IMG/VR virus record: IMGVR_UViG_3300042691_027845
Coordinates: 1-20,554 of that record
Length of the DNA stretch: 20,554 bases
Strand: one strand, 5' to 3'
DNA from: a virus
Below are positions 8,039 through 15,783 of the stretch, in pieces. A program made the position numbers and the translations under genes. The notes beneath the pieces were generated by a model. It searched no databases and was not told the origin of the DNA. It was given only the letters and a program-made list of their open reading frames with translations. The first letter of the stretch is position 1. Every line of letters starts with the position of its first letter.

Positions 8039-9762
8039 TTTTTGTAAGCTCCCACATTATTAAGTTGTAAACTTAGCCAATCTTTTTTATTCACACTTTT
8101 TACTGCAGACACTATTTTCCCTGCATCTTTAGTATCTACACCATTAATAGTAATATTCTGCGTTAAGTTAACGTTTGCTTTTTGCATAATATCTTCTGCG
8201 TATCCGTTATAACTGCCCCCAGTCTGCATATAATGTTTCATTCCACCATAGCCACCATTATAATAAGCAAGTCCAGACCCTACTAACTGTTCTTGAGATA
8301 ATTGCATGTGATTTTTATTAGCATATTGTAAAGCTCTTTCCATACCCTGCCGTAAGTATTTATCTCTTAGCATTTTGTTAGTATCATAATCAAATAATTC
8401 ATCAGCCGTATATTGCTTACCACCTATCTCATTGGCAGTTTTTGGCATTAATTGAAATGCACCAAGTTCTCCACTACTGCCAACAGCATAATTATACCCA
8501 CCGCTTTCTTTCATTCGTTGAGCGTTTGTCAATTGAGGGTTATTAATTAAAGCAGATAATAGATCATTTCCAGTCTTGCTGATGTTACTATTTCCCAATA
8601 AATGATTGATTTGTGGGGTAAGATCATCTCTTCCGCTTTTAACATCTAAATCTGGGATAGTACCTTTTATTAGATCATATAGCCAAGTCTGCTTGTAAGC
8701 TTTGTAAGCATCTTGCCCAAATTTTGATTGATTTTTTGTTGTACCGCCCCACATCGACCAATTTGAACCGTGAAAAGATTCTTTCAATACTTCTTTAAAA
8801 TCATGCCCGACATCAAATAAAGTATCAGCATAAGTTAAAGTTTTTGCAAACGTCTTCTTTGCTTTATTTTTCCATGTTTGAAGTTCTGCATCAGCTTTCA
8901 TAGCTTCTTCAGCTTCTTTATCTGTAGTCGCAGTTGTTGTTTCTGCTTTGTTTATTGCAGGTAGTAAATTTGGTTGTAGCAATTGATGAGCAGTTACTGT
9001 ACTTACACCCAATGCTTTTTGTAACATACCCTCTTGAGCTAATGGCGTCAGTGTTCTTAATGATTGAGATTGTAATATATCTAATATGTATTTGTTTGTT
9101 TGCTTTTCTGAGCCATCTGCATTTTTATTAGATATACCTAACAATGTGTTTACTCTTGTTAAGTATTGCATTGCTTGAGAAGCTACAACTGCATCAGGAG
9201 AGAATTGATCTGTTTGCATTTGTGCAATTCTGGCAAATAATTGATCTGTTTCTCCTGCATCAATACCTACCTGTCTTGCACCTTGTTGAAAAGCTGATAG
9301 TTTATTAGGGGTTGTATGTAAACCACCAGACTTATAACCCAATTGTGCATTATCACTTATAGCATTTACAAACGCACGACCAGTTAATCCTATACCTAAA
9401 GCACCTGCCATTGAAGATAGTCCACCAAATGAATTTTTAACAAACCCATTTATCTGATTGCTATTTTCATTAAAGAAGTTTTTAAATCGTTGCGTTGAAC
9501 CTGTTAAAAACTCAGCAAAGCTATTTGTGGCTTTCTTGGTGTTTTGTTGTACTTGTTCAGTAGCATCTTGTGCGGTCTTAGCATTATCTTGAAAAGTTTC
9601 TTTTACCTTTTCTTTATGACCTTTTAAGTGCTTATCAAAGGTTTCACCCATCTTAGAAGATGTTGACTTAGCTTTTTGCTCTATTTTATTTAAGCTACTA
9701 TCAAGCTCGTCAGTATCGACATCTACGCCAATGGTAAAATCTAAATCTTTATCGTCAGACAT
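8035..9762 (-). CDS. Tape-measure protein with a lytic transglycosylase (SLT) domain
   Basis: A 575-residue protein. The N-terminal 100 residues are a Gln/Lys/Thr-rich helix typical of tape measures, followed by a Gly/Ala hydrophobic stretch at 111-136. Residues about 400-530 are an SLT goose-lysozyme-like domain: RMKESGGYNYAVGSSGELGAFQLMPKTA (catalytic Glu 419; GAFQLMP 434-440), then VGSGLAYYNGGYGG near 494-507, the AYNGG motif. This domain cuts peptidoglycan glycan strands during DNA entry. The ATG at 9762 overlaps the frameshift extension of the chaperone and has GAGG nine bases upstream. At about 1.5 Å per residue the helix predicts a short tail, below 90 nm. Placement of the enzyme near the C-terminus is common for tape measures. 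Confidence 0.9.
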   Translation of the reverse strand: MSDDKDLDFTIGVDVDTDELDSSLNKIEQKAKSTSSKMGETFDKHLKGHKEKVKETFQDNAKTAQDATEQVQQNTKKATNSFAEFLTGSTQRFKNFFNENSNQINGFVKNSFGGLSSMAGALGIGLTGRAFVNAISDNAQLGYKSGGLHTTPNKLSAFQQGARQVGIDAGETDQLFARIAQMQTDQFSPDAVVASQAMQYLTRVNTLLGISNKNADGSEKQTNKYILDILQSQSLRTLTPLAQEGMLQKALGVSTVTAHQLLQPNLLPAINKAETTTATTDKEAEEAMKADAELQTWKNKAKKTFAKTLTYADTLFDVGHDFKEVLKESFHGSNWSMWGGTTKNQSKFGQDAYKAYKQTWLYDLIKGTIPDLDVKSGRDDLTPQINHLLGNSNISKTGNDLLSALINNPQLTNAQRMKESGGYNYAVGSSGELGAFQLMPKTANEIGGKQYTADELFDYDTNKMLRDKYLRQGMERALQYANKNHMQLSQEQLVGSGLAYYNGGYGGMKHYMQTGGSYNGYAEDIMQKANVNLTQNITINGVDTKDAGKIVSAVKSVNKKDWLSLQLNNVGAYKN

Positions 9763-9985
9763 TATTATTTGCCTCTGTTTCTTTGTCTATTATATATTGA
9801 TTGTATGATGAGATTTCTAATTCATGCAACATCATTACATAATCTTCTAGCCTGTATGCTTTTATATCTCGCACCAGAATATACTTATTGATTAATAACT
9901 TTATCGTAGGTAAGCTAAACATCTTATAGACAGCTAATTTATTCAATGATTCTTCTGATAAATCATTACTGCTGTCTCTTGCTAC
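9755..9985 (-). CDS. -1 frame extension of the tail assembly chaperone (GT-type)
   Basis: This frame has no plausible start of its own. Its first start-like codon is a TTG at 9946 inside the inner stem of the frameshift hairpin, with no Shine-Dalgarno. In contrast, the -1 frame is fully open from the slippery site at 9985-9991 to its stop at 9755. After the shift the chain continues VARDSSNDLSEESLNKLAV and ends 76 residues later, so the fused product has 278 residues. The stop overlaps the tape-measure ATG. In known tails (lambda G/GT, Mu gp41/gp42) the longer product is made rarely and helps wrap or recruit the tape measure before tube assembly. The 63-76 residue length is typical of the T part of small tails. 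Confidence 0.85.
   Translation of the reverse strand, partial: VARDSSNDLSEESLNKLAVYKMFSLPTIKLLINKYILVRDIKAYRLEDYVMMLHELEISSYNQYIIDKETEANNNV
9928..9977 (-). promoter_or_regulatory. Frameshift-stimulating two-stem RNA structure
   Basis: On the minus strand AGACAGC (9971-9977) pairs with GCTGTCT (9928-9934), and inside this AATGATT (9961-9967) pairs with AATCATT (9945-9951) around a nine-base loop. Internal bulges are three and ten bases. The outer stem begins exactly seven bases after the slippery heptamer, the usual spacing for a stimulatory structure that pauses the ribosome. Confidence 0.78.
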
Positions 9986-10590
9986 TTTTTTACTTGCAAT
10001 GACCCAATGATCTTTTTAACTGCACTGCCATATCTTTTTTGTAATATTTGATAAGCTAGTGTGTAAATCTCAATCTTATTAAACAATCCTTGCAATACTT
10101 GAATATTCTCTAAACTATACTTAGCATCACCCTCATATACAGTAACACCAGTAAATACCACTTTTAAAGTTGAATTGATAATATTATTAAAGTATCTTTC
10201 TTTCGCTATATCATATTCTTGTTGAGATAAATTGTTGTTAATATCGCAACTATAATTACCTATGATTGCATTGTTCATAATAGTATTAATAAAATACTCT
10301 ATACTGAATTTTGATGCCATATCTTTTAATGATTCTATGATCTCTTCATTATCAATAAAGCCACCAGATAAAAAAGAATTGAACATAGTCAACAATATTA
10401 AATGCCATATTTTTAATTCACACTCATTAAAGTTTTTATTTACATTGCAAAAACTTAATAACACTGGGTATATATCCATCAAACTATCCTCTGCATTTAT
10501 ATCAGCAATAGTTATTGTTTTACCTTTATATACGATTTGTTCTGGTAATTTCTCATTCATTAATTTATCATAAGACGTTTGGTTGCTCAT
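9982..10590 (-). CDS. Tail assembly chaperone, short (zero-frame) product
   Basis: I place the start at ATG 10590 (MSNQTSYDKLMNEKLPEQ), with AAAAGGA about eight bases upstream; a TTG six codons earlier has no ribosome site. The 202-residue protein is mostly helical and lies between the tube gene and the tape measure, where tail assembly chaperones of contractile and long non-contractile phages are always encoded. Sequence likeness between such chaperones is poor, so the assignment rests on position and on the frameshift signal at its 3' end, which is the hallmark of the class. The short form would be made at a large excess over the 278-residue form. It is an assembly factor and should not be in the finished virion. 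Confidence 0.85.
   Translation of the reverse strand: MSNQTSYDKLMNEKLPEQIVYKGKTITIADINAEDSLMDIYPVLLSFCNVNKNFNECELKIWHLILLTMFNSFLSGGFIDNEEIIESLKDMASKFSIEYFINTIMNNAIIGNYSCDINNNLSQQEYDIAKERYFNNIINSTLKVVFTGVTVYEGDAKYSLENIQVLQGLFNKIEIYTLAYQILQKRYGSAVKKIIGSLQVKK
9985..9991 (-). promoter_or_regulatory. Slippery heptamer A AAA AAG for -1 ribosomal frameshifting
   Basis: The zero-frame codons are GTA AAA AAG TAG, so the heptamer is A AAA AAG, the most efficient type in enteric bacteria (as in dnaX). The UAG stop at 9982-9984 follows immediately. Tandem slippage re-pairs both lysine tRNAs on AAA AAA, and the next codon is GTA in the -1 frame. A stem-loop follows after seven bases. Confidence 0.88.
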
Positions 10591-10613
10591 TGTTTTATTC
10601 CTTTTCAATTAAG

Positions 10614-11429
10614 TTATTTAATTTTATTCTCTTTCTTAGCCTGTTTCACCATAGCTTCTTGGATTTCTGGAGAATTGCTTAATTTACCAATTGGCAAATC
10701 GTTAACAACCTCTTTAGTTATTTGCTCATCTTTCAACCCTTGGGCTTTTGCAATATCATAACTTTGTTGTGCTACTTTAGATACTGTTTGTCCTATTGTA
10801 GCATTTAAATTAGCATACTGTCTTGTTATTTGCTCTTGTTGCATTGCCACGTCTGAGTAATTACGAGCTAATTTTAGATCAACTTGTTTCTGCATTAATT
10901 CAGAATTAGTTTGACTTAATAATCCTTGTACCACATCAAAAGCAGTTTTAAATACACCATAACTAGCATTTGACAAATTAGTAGCATCAAAACTTAAAGT
11001 AACCTCTTGAATCTTACGATCTGCATTTAAAGCCCAACCATTAGTTGAGTTTAGAAAAGCTACTCCAGTAAAATGTTGTACTAAACTTGTACTAGCTGAA
11101 TATAACCAAATTGACCCATTTTGATCTGTCAATGATGGGAATTGTTGTTGTTGATTAAAAACTTTCAAGCACTCACTAAATAATAATGAAGTCCTTTTTA
11201 CTGTTATTTGTACACCATGTGTAGCCGTTGCAACAGTTAAAACTCTGTAACCATCAATTGTTGTTGCTGATGTTGTACCGCCATTTACACTGCTACCTAT
11301 CCAGTTATTTTCACCTGATTGAGTAACTCTTAAAACCCCTTTAGGGAAATTCTTTAAAAATACTATTACCTCTAAATCTTTTGCGGTATCAAATATTGAT
11401 GGAGCTAATCCTACATTTTCTATTGCCAT
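10614..11429 (-). CDS. Tail tube protein candidate with a helical C-terminal extension
   Basis: A 271-residue protein with a strong ribosome site (GAGGTGAG) before the ATG. The N-terminal 155 residues alternate beta strands and turns (LEVIVFLKNFPKGVLRV, GYRVLTVATATHGVQITVK, GWALNADRKIQEVTLSFDATNL), as in tube proteins of the sheath-tube gene pair. Residues 160-271 are instead a long Gln/Lys-rich helical region (LMQKQVDLKLARNYSDVAMQQEQITRQYANL...). The place directly after the sheath gene is that of the tube. The related DUF3277 tube proteins are only about 145 residues long, so the extra 110 residues are unusual. The tube call is by position and fold pattern. Confidence 0.65.
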   Translation of the reverse strand: MAIENVGLAPSIFDTAKDLEVIVFLKNFPKGVLRVTQSGENNWIGSSVNGGTTSATTIDGYRVLTVATATHGVQITVKRTSLLFSECLKVFNQQQQFPSLTDQNGSIWLYSASTSLVQHFTGVAFLNSTNGWALNADRKIQEVTLSFDATNLSNASYGVFKTAFDVVQGLLSQTNSELMQKQVDLKLARNYSDVAMQQEQITRQYANLNATIGQTVSKVAQQSYDIAKAQGLKDEQITKEVVNDLPIGKLSNSPEIQEAMVKQAKKENKIK

Positions 11430-11439
11430 ATCTCACCTC

Positions 11440-13092
11440 TTAATAGTTAACAGCGTTTAAATTAATATCTACAGTCAATACTGCACCTTGAGAGATATAT
11501 GCTATAAAATATCTCATAGTCTCTACATCTGAAATATATTCACCTTGTGATACCCAATAACCAGTATTCGTCAATGCTTCTTGTATCTCCCCTTGATCAA
11601 CTTCTAAATTTCTAGATAGTTGTCTTAATGTTTCTTGATCTTGTAATGAAGTCCAAGTTTTACCTGTTGCAATCCAACCTCTAGTTACCTCTAATTCTAA
11701 AATTGATACAATTAAATTTTTAACAGCAGTACCGCCAGTATTCGTATCTGCACCAATACTTTCACCGCTAACAATCATTCTGTAGCTAACTGAATCTTGT
11801 ATGTCTTTTCTAATTCTATTTTGTCCATAGAATTTATCAATAGAGTTTTGAGATCCATATAAACCTACATTAGCTCCAGTATCTCCACAACGACCTATTC
11901 TATATGTATTTAATGGAGTTGTTCCTTTGAATCTACAATATACGTTACAAGCATAAGATAAATAATCTTGATAATCTTGATCTGTCATATTTTCACCAAT
12001 TAATATACCTGTTGTTTTATTCATTGGATAATGATAATCAACACCCACAGCCATAGCCCCAAACATCCAAGCATTTAACATTTCACCATTTTTATAAGTG
12101 TTATTAATGATTAATGGTGTGTTTAAGTCATAAGTTGGCGATCCATCACTTAATGTAATTGAATGAGCGTAATTATTATTTTTTAATGTTGTAATTAATG
12201 ATAATGCTTCCACTTTTCCATTTACCCCTACAGCACAAATGTATTGATCGTTTTGATTGGCTAGATAGTTGGCTACTTCTAAAATCAAAGTGGTATTTAA
12301 TGACTTGTCGCTATTTCTAAAGCCATCTTTAAACCAGAATCCTACAAACGGAGTATCATTGTAAGTAATTTTGTCAAAATTATTTGCAAAAGTTTCAACA
12401 TCTGCACCTTGAGAAGTAACCGCAAGACCGTTACCAAAGCCCATAGCTATAGCAAACGCATCAGCATTGGTAGCTGGAGGCGTAAGAGTATTAGGGGAAG
12501 TACATGGTAATACTGTATGAGATGCCCCAGTCATATTAGAGTTTACTAATATACTAAAATCATTTTGCACAATTGCAGTAGCTCCTGCCATATATGGAGT
12601 TGTTTCTCCTGATTTAACAAATGTTGTCAATGCTGTTTGTATTTTTGTTGCTAATGTTGTTGCAGAAGCTAAATCAGCAGGAACTATAATAACTGGAATT
12701 ACTAAACCGTCAAATAAAAAGTTTAATGTTCCACCTGTTGGGTACGCGGTTTTTATATCTGTAAGAGAATTTACTGTAAAAGATATACCACTTCTTATCC
12801 ATGGAGAGACAGCATCACCCATTATTAATCTACCAAACCACATAAAATCAGGTGCTTCATTTACACCTTGATATCCACTAAAGTATGCTTCGGCTTGTTT
12901 ATATTCATCTGAAGTAATCCCAAAATACTCACCAACCTTGTTTGCATTTTGAAACCCAATTAAATACCCCTCATCACCAATTGGCACTAATGCGTTTGGC
13001 GTTAAACAACACCCATTCTGATTTTGTTCTATGGCTAGAGTTTCGCTTGAAGATACCTTTACTCTAACTATTTCACTTATTGGCACAGCCAT
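11440..13092 (-). CDS. Tail sheath protein, DUF3383 family
   Basis: A 550-residue protein with AAGAGGT before the ATG, suggesting strong translation. Its start, MAVPISEIVRVKVSSS, and the blocks NALVPIG...VGEYFGITSDEYKQAEAYFSGYQGVNEAPDFMWFGR (residues 33-88) fit the DUF3383 pattern, in which a V..YFG.TS.E...A..YF.G...S...P..L.I.R block marks the N-terminal domain. The rest shows the mix of alpha/beta and beta segments of contractile sheaths, and the C-terminus ends in the usual strand TVDINLNAVNY. DUF3383 proteins are the sheath-like subunits of this tail type. Genes for terminator upstream and tube downstream agree. This is the main evidence that the tail contracts. Confidence 0.85.
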   Translation of the reverse strand: MAVPISEIVRVKVSSSETLAIEQNQNGCCLTPNALVPIGDEGYLIGFQNANKVGEYFGITSDEYKQAEAYFSGYQGVNEAPDFMWFGRLIMGDAVSPWIRSGISFTVNSLTDIKTAYPTGGTLNFLFDGLVIPVIIVPADLASATTLATKIQTALTTFVKSGETTPYMAGATAIVQNDFSILVNSNMTGASHTVLPCTSPNTLTPPATNADAFAIAMGFGNGLAVTSQGADVETFANNFDKITYNDTPFVGFWFKDGFRNSDKSLNTTLILEVANYLANQNDQYICAVGVNGKVEALSLITTLKNNNYAHSITLSDGSPTYDLNTPLIINNTYKNGEMLNAWMFGAMAVGVDYHYPMNKTTGILIGENMTDQDYQDYLSYACNVYCRFKGTTPLNTYRIGRCGDTGANVGLYGSQNSIDKFYGQNRIRKDIQDSVSYRMIVSGESIGADTNTGGTAVKNLIVSILELEVTRGWIATGKTWTSLQDQETLRQLSRNLEVDQGEIQEALTNTGYWVSQGEYISDVETMRYFIAYISQGAVLTVDINLNAVNY

Positions 13093-13105
13093 AATTTTCT
13101 ACCTC

Positions 13106-13651
13106 TTAATAATTAATAGGAAATAACCCAATTCCAACCTCTTGAAATTTCTCAAGAGGCATAACCACAATCTCACAACCTTGTAACTTTAACTGCACTG
13201 GAAATTTAGTTACATAAGCTCTTTGATCTATATCTTGTGTTTGATTATTTACCAATCGGCAATCTTCAACCACTAATCCATACTTACGTAAAAGCCAATC
13301 ACAACCTACACGAGTATTTATACAGTTTCTAAACTTATTAGCAGTTGCATAAGCATCTTGCCCAACAAAATCTATTTGTAATGTATAATCTACTTTTTGT
13401 TTGTATAGCTGTTCAAATTGCTTTAATTCTTCATTTACTCTAGTATAATTTTCAGATTGAATAATAGGTTGATCCGTATATAATAAATTCATCAAAATGA
13501 AATTATTATCACCACTTAATGGAGCATAATTCTGATAACCGCTTACTATTCTATCTTGTGTATATTTGGTCTCAGAGTTATATAAGACCATACCAAGAAT
13601 GAATTGTTTTATAGATAAAAACAACACGCTATCTATTGGTAGATCATTCAC
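13106..13651 (-). CDS. Tail terminator / neck protein, LIC_12616-like
   Basis: A 181-residue protein starting with an ATG that overlaps the collar stop (ATGA). It has the features of LIC_12616 proteins: IVSGYQNYAPLSGDNNFILMNLL (a Q-N-x-x-P-x-G...V strand) at about 36-60, VDYTLQIDFVGQDAYATANKFRNCINTRVGCDWL (the QVDcyG-x-xAxxxA helix block) at 92-125, and the LQ-x-x-x-V strand near the C-terminus ending FPINY. Proteins of this group close the top of the tail tube, as gpU does in lambda. The place between the collar and sheath genes agrees. Confidence 0.75.
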   Translation of the reverse strand: MNDLPIDSVLFLSIKQFILGMVLYNSETKYTQDRIVSGYQNYAPLSGDNNFILMNLLYTDQPIIQSENYTRVNEELKQFEQLYKQKVDYTLQIDFVGQDAYATANKFRNCINTRVGCDWLLRKYGLVVEDCRLVNNQTQDIDQRAYVTKFPVQLKLQGCEIVVMPLEKFQEVGIGLFPINY

Positions 13652-14094
13652 TTAAGTATCTCCCTACTAACAACAGGATTCAATACTTGATAACGATTAT
13701 TTATGCCAGGAGCATCTTTTTGCTCTATACCCCATACAATAACGTCATCGCCTAAATTCTCTTGATCTATCATATATACTGAATAATATAAATCATTCCA
13801 TTCTATATAATCCTGACCTCTATCCAAGTTTCTATTTAATGCTCTAACAGATACCTCATCAAATAAAAACTTCCTTTTTACACCTGCAATATTTACAAAT
13901 TGAGCTTGTTCTAATTCTTGTACTGTCGGTATTTGAATGGTAGCCATGCTATCTTCTAATTCATAATATCCAATTTGTCCACCGTTATCATCTACAGTTT
14001 GACCTACATATTTCCAGATCGTAACACCACGTTTAGGATTTACTGCTACATGATAAAATGAAGTAGAGCTACCTACTTTATAAAATGGATTCAT
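13648..14094 (-). CDS. Collar or head-completion protein
   Basis: A 148-residue protein whose ATG overlaps the stop of the gp10-like gene (ATGA). Visible marks are WKYVGQTVDDNGGQIGYYELEDSMATIQIPTVQELEQAQ and YIEWNDLYYSVYMIDQ...VIVWGI. These recall collar-type connector proteins, with a W-x-x-x..D-x-x-G..SIQP segment and a later G-D-x-x-x-x-x-G-x-x-Y-x-V barrel strand. It belongs to the head-tail joining set by gene order (adaptor, gp10-like, this, terminator). I am sure of the context and less of the exact part. Confidence 0.6.
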   Translation of the reverse strand: MNPFYKVGSSTSFYHVAVNPKRGVTIWKYVGQTVDDNGGQIGYYELEDSMATIQIPTVQELEQAQFVNIAGVKRKFLFDEVSVRALNRNLDRGQDYIEWNDLYYSVYMIDQENLGDDVIVWGIEQKDAPGINNRYQVLNPVVSREILK

Positions 14095-14582
14095 TCTACT
14101 TTATACTCCACGGATTTCTGCATTTGCCCAGTCCACATTAGCGGAGTGTCTTTTCCTTTTAATGCAATAGTTAATGGAGCATTAGGAGTCCAGCCACCCT
14201 CACTTATACTAGCCTGAATATCTTGCATGATACTCACGCCTAGTACATCAATAGCTTTATCAGCATCTTTAGTGGCTTTTAACCCAAACTTTAATCTTTT
14301 AGCATAATCTTTTTTATTCTTTTCAAAAGCTAAGTTCATAAATGGTCTGGGTGGTATAATAATATTAGTCTTATCTTTGCCTATAGCATGATGAAAATTG
14401 TAAATAAAGAACCATCTCATTTTTTCTGTAACTGGTATTATTACTCCGTAATTATTCCATCTCGCTATTTGAGCTATCCCTTTTTCAAAAAAACCAACAC
14501 GCAATTTCTTGTATCTTAATTTTTGAAGTTTAGCTATTTTTTCTTTAGCCTTAGATGAATTAATGGTTACGTTATATCCCAC
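14091..14582 (-). CDS. HK97 gp10-like head-tail joining protein
   Basis: The frame is open to 14753, but that part overlaps the adaptor gene by 170 bases and looks random, so I use the GTG at 14582 just after the adaptor stop (a GTG at 14591 is possible). The resulting 163-residue protein begins MGYNVTINSSKAKEKIAKLQKLRYKKLRVGFFEKGIAQIARWNNYG. This is the usual start of gp10-like proteins: a helix, then L-x-VGF, then a helix with the E-x-G-type end. Next come IPPRPFMNLAFEKN, the P-x-RPFMR segment, and GWTPNAPLTIALKGKDTPLMWTGQMQKSVEYKV, the G-x-x-x-PN-x-x-T...KG-x-x-x-PL-x-x-TG-x-L family signature. It joins head to tail as a neck component. Confidence 0.82.
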   Translation of the reverse strand: MGYNVTINSSKAKEKIAKLQKLRYKKLRVGFFEKGIAQIARWNNYGVIIPVTEKMRWFFIYNFHHAIGKDKTNIIIPPRPFMNLAFEKNKKDYAKRLKFGLKATKDADKAIDVLGVSIMQDIQASISEGGWTPNAPLTIALKGKDTPLMWTGQMQKSVEYKVE

Positions 14583-14583
14583 T

Positions 14584-15024
14584 TTATCCACCCAAGAAAC
14601 AAAACATATTATCCGATGTATAACCATAAGTTGAACCATTGTTTTCCATAATGGCATACACAAGACCTCCATGGGTAGTCTTACCCCACCAGGTCTTATC
14701 TTTTGGTAAATCAAAAAACGATGTACCCTCTTGCCCTTTATGTGAAGATGCAATATTACCTCCTACAAGATTATATTGCACACCATATAATATATGAGCC
14801 AGAACACAATTAGCTATATAGCTTAATGTCATACCTTGATATAACCCGTCAGAATTAGTTTTATCTTTAGCAATCTGTAGAGCATTTTGCCCATAAAGAA
14901 TCACATTAGAAACATACAAACCAATTAATTCTTCATCTGTATATTGTGTTAGTACCAATCCATGTATTCTATAAAATGGATTATCTCTAAATTCTTGAGG
15001 ATTAAATTCTGGTATAATGTTCAT
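14584..15024 (-). CDS. Head-tail adaptor, DUF4054-like
   Basis: A 146-residue protein starting at ATG 15024, which overlaps the upstream stop (TAATG). It is helical in the first 85 residues (EELIGLYVSNVILYGQNALQI..., MTLSYIANCVLAHILYG), then has a glycine-rich loop and a GTSFFDLPKDKTWWGKTTHGGLVYAIMENN segment. This is the pattern of DUF4054 proteins: helices, the AH-x-L helix, the glycine turn with G-x-x-x-S-x-S-Y, and a T-x-YG-x-x-x-x-x-L ending. These are portal-proximal adaptors. Gene order (capsid, unknown, this, gp10-like) agrees. Confidence 0.72.
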   Translation of the reverse strand: MNIIPEFNPQEFRDNPFYRIHGLVLTQYTDEELIGLYVSNVILYGQNALQIAKDKTNSDGLYQGMTLSYIANCVLAHILYGVQYNLVGGNIASSHKGQEGTSFFDLPKDKTWWGKTTHGGLVYAIMENNGSTYGYTSDNMFCFLGG

Positions 15025-15755
15025 TATTCGCTTACCGCTCCGCCTTTTTCTTTCTCTTCTTTTAATCTCTTGCGATGCTTTAATTCGTTAGTGTACCCTC
15101 TTTCTGCATAGTCAGCATCAGCAGTCACTTGCACAGATCCTTTTCTGCCCCTTGATTCACCCTCAAATACATCTTTAACTTTTATTGTTTCATTCCCTTT
15201 TTCAGACTTTATTCGCTTTTCTTTTTCTTTTGCAGGGTCAAGACCGTCTGCTGTTACATATTCTCTATCTTTAATTACTGCACTGGCTTCTTTTGTAACT
15301 TTGCTATTGGAATCACTGTAAACGGCTTTAATCCAACCTAAACCACCATCAATAGCTTCTATCATATCAGGTCTATAGTTAGGTTTCATGATTACCATTC
15401 CGTTTATAGCTACGCCATGCTTAAATCTATCAAGCATTTCTGGATAATATTTATCTTTCCACTCTTGAGCTGTTACAGGTCTTCTTTCTTTCTCAATCCC
15501 CATTCCTGCTTCATCATAAATAATTACAGTAGGAGCTATTGCGATATATTCACCTTTCGCACGATGAGCTTCTATGTTTTTCTCAATTCCATCAATGATA
15601 ATTTCCCACTCTTTATGAACTTTAGTGATTAATGTTGTTACCAATTCTTCTTGTTCTAATCTAGTAACCCTTCTTAAGTCTGGGATATCTTGCTCATAAT
15701 TGTATTTTGTATAACTTAATGTGTTATGTGTGTTTATTACTTTAAAATCGCTCAT
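15024..15755 (-). CDS. Charged protein of unknown function after the major capsid gene
   Basis: A 243-residue protein that I do not recognise. The ATG at 15755 has AAAAGGA about eight bases upstream. Residues 1-70 are helical, with RLEQEELVTTLITKVHKEWEIIIDGIEKNIEAHR. Residues 75-145 have mixed strands (YIAIAPTVIIYDEAGMGIEKERRPVTAQEWKD; GVAINGMVIMKPNYRPDMIEAIDGG). The last 100 residues are a highly charged Lys/Glu/Arg-rich tail ending LKEEKEKGGAVSE. There is no signal peptide or membrane helix. Its place between the capsid and adaptor genes suggests a head protein or an assembly factor; the charged tail could bind DNA or capsid. No function is claimed. Confidence 0.6.
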   Translation of the reverse strand: MSDFKVINTHNTLSYTKYNYEQDIPDLRRVTRLEQEELVTTLITKVHKEWEIIIDGIEKNIEAHRAKGEYIAIAPTVIIYDEAGMGIEKERRPVTAQEWKDKYYPEMLDRFKHGVAINGMVIMKPNYRPDMIEAIDGGLGWIKAVYSDSNSKVTKEASAVIKDREYVTADGLDPAKEKEKRIKSEKGNETIKVKDVFEGESRGRKGSVQVTADADYAERGYTNELKHRKRLKEEKEKGGAVSE

Positions 15756-15783
15756 TGTTTTAATCCTTTTAATAAAATTTAAA

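Noticed and set aside
9755-9946. Independent 63-residue gene starting with TTG at 9946
   Set aside because: The TTG sits in the inner stem of the frameshift hairpin with no ribosome site, whereas the frame connects without a stop to the slippery heptamer.
10262-10573. Open frame of 103 codons on the plus strand
   Set aside because: It lies fully inside the chaperone gene in antisense, is Ile/Ser/Leu-rich as expected from AT-rich antisense, and has no start signal.
14591-14753. N-terminal extension of the gp10-like gene in an overlapping frame
   Set aside because: It overlaps the DUF4054-like gene by 170 bases, has an atypical composition for the family, and the family start pattern begins near 14582.
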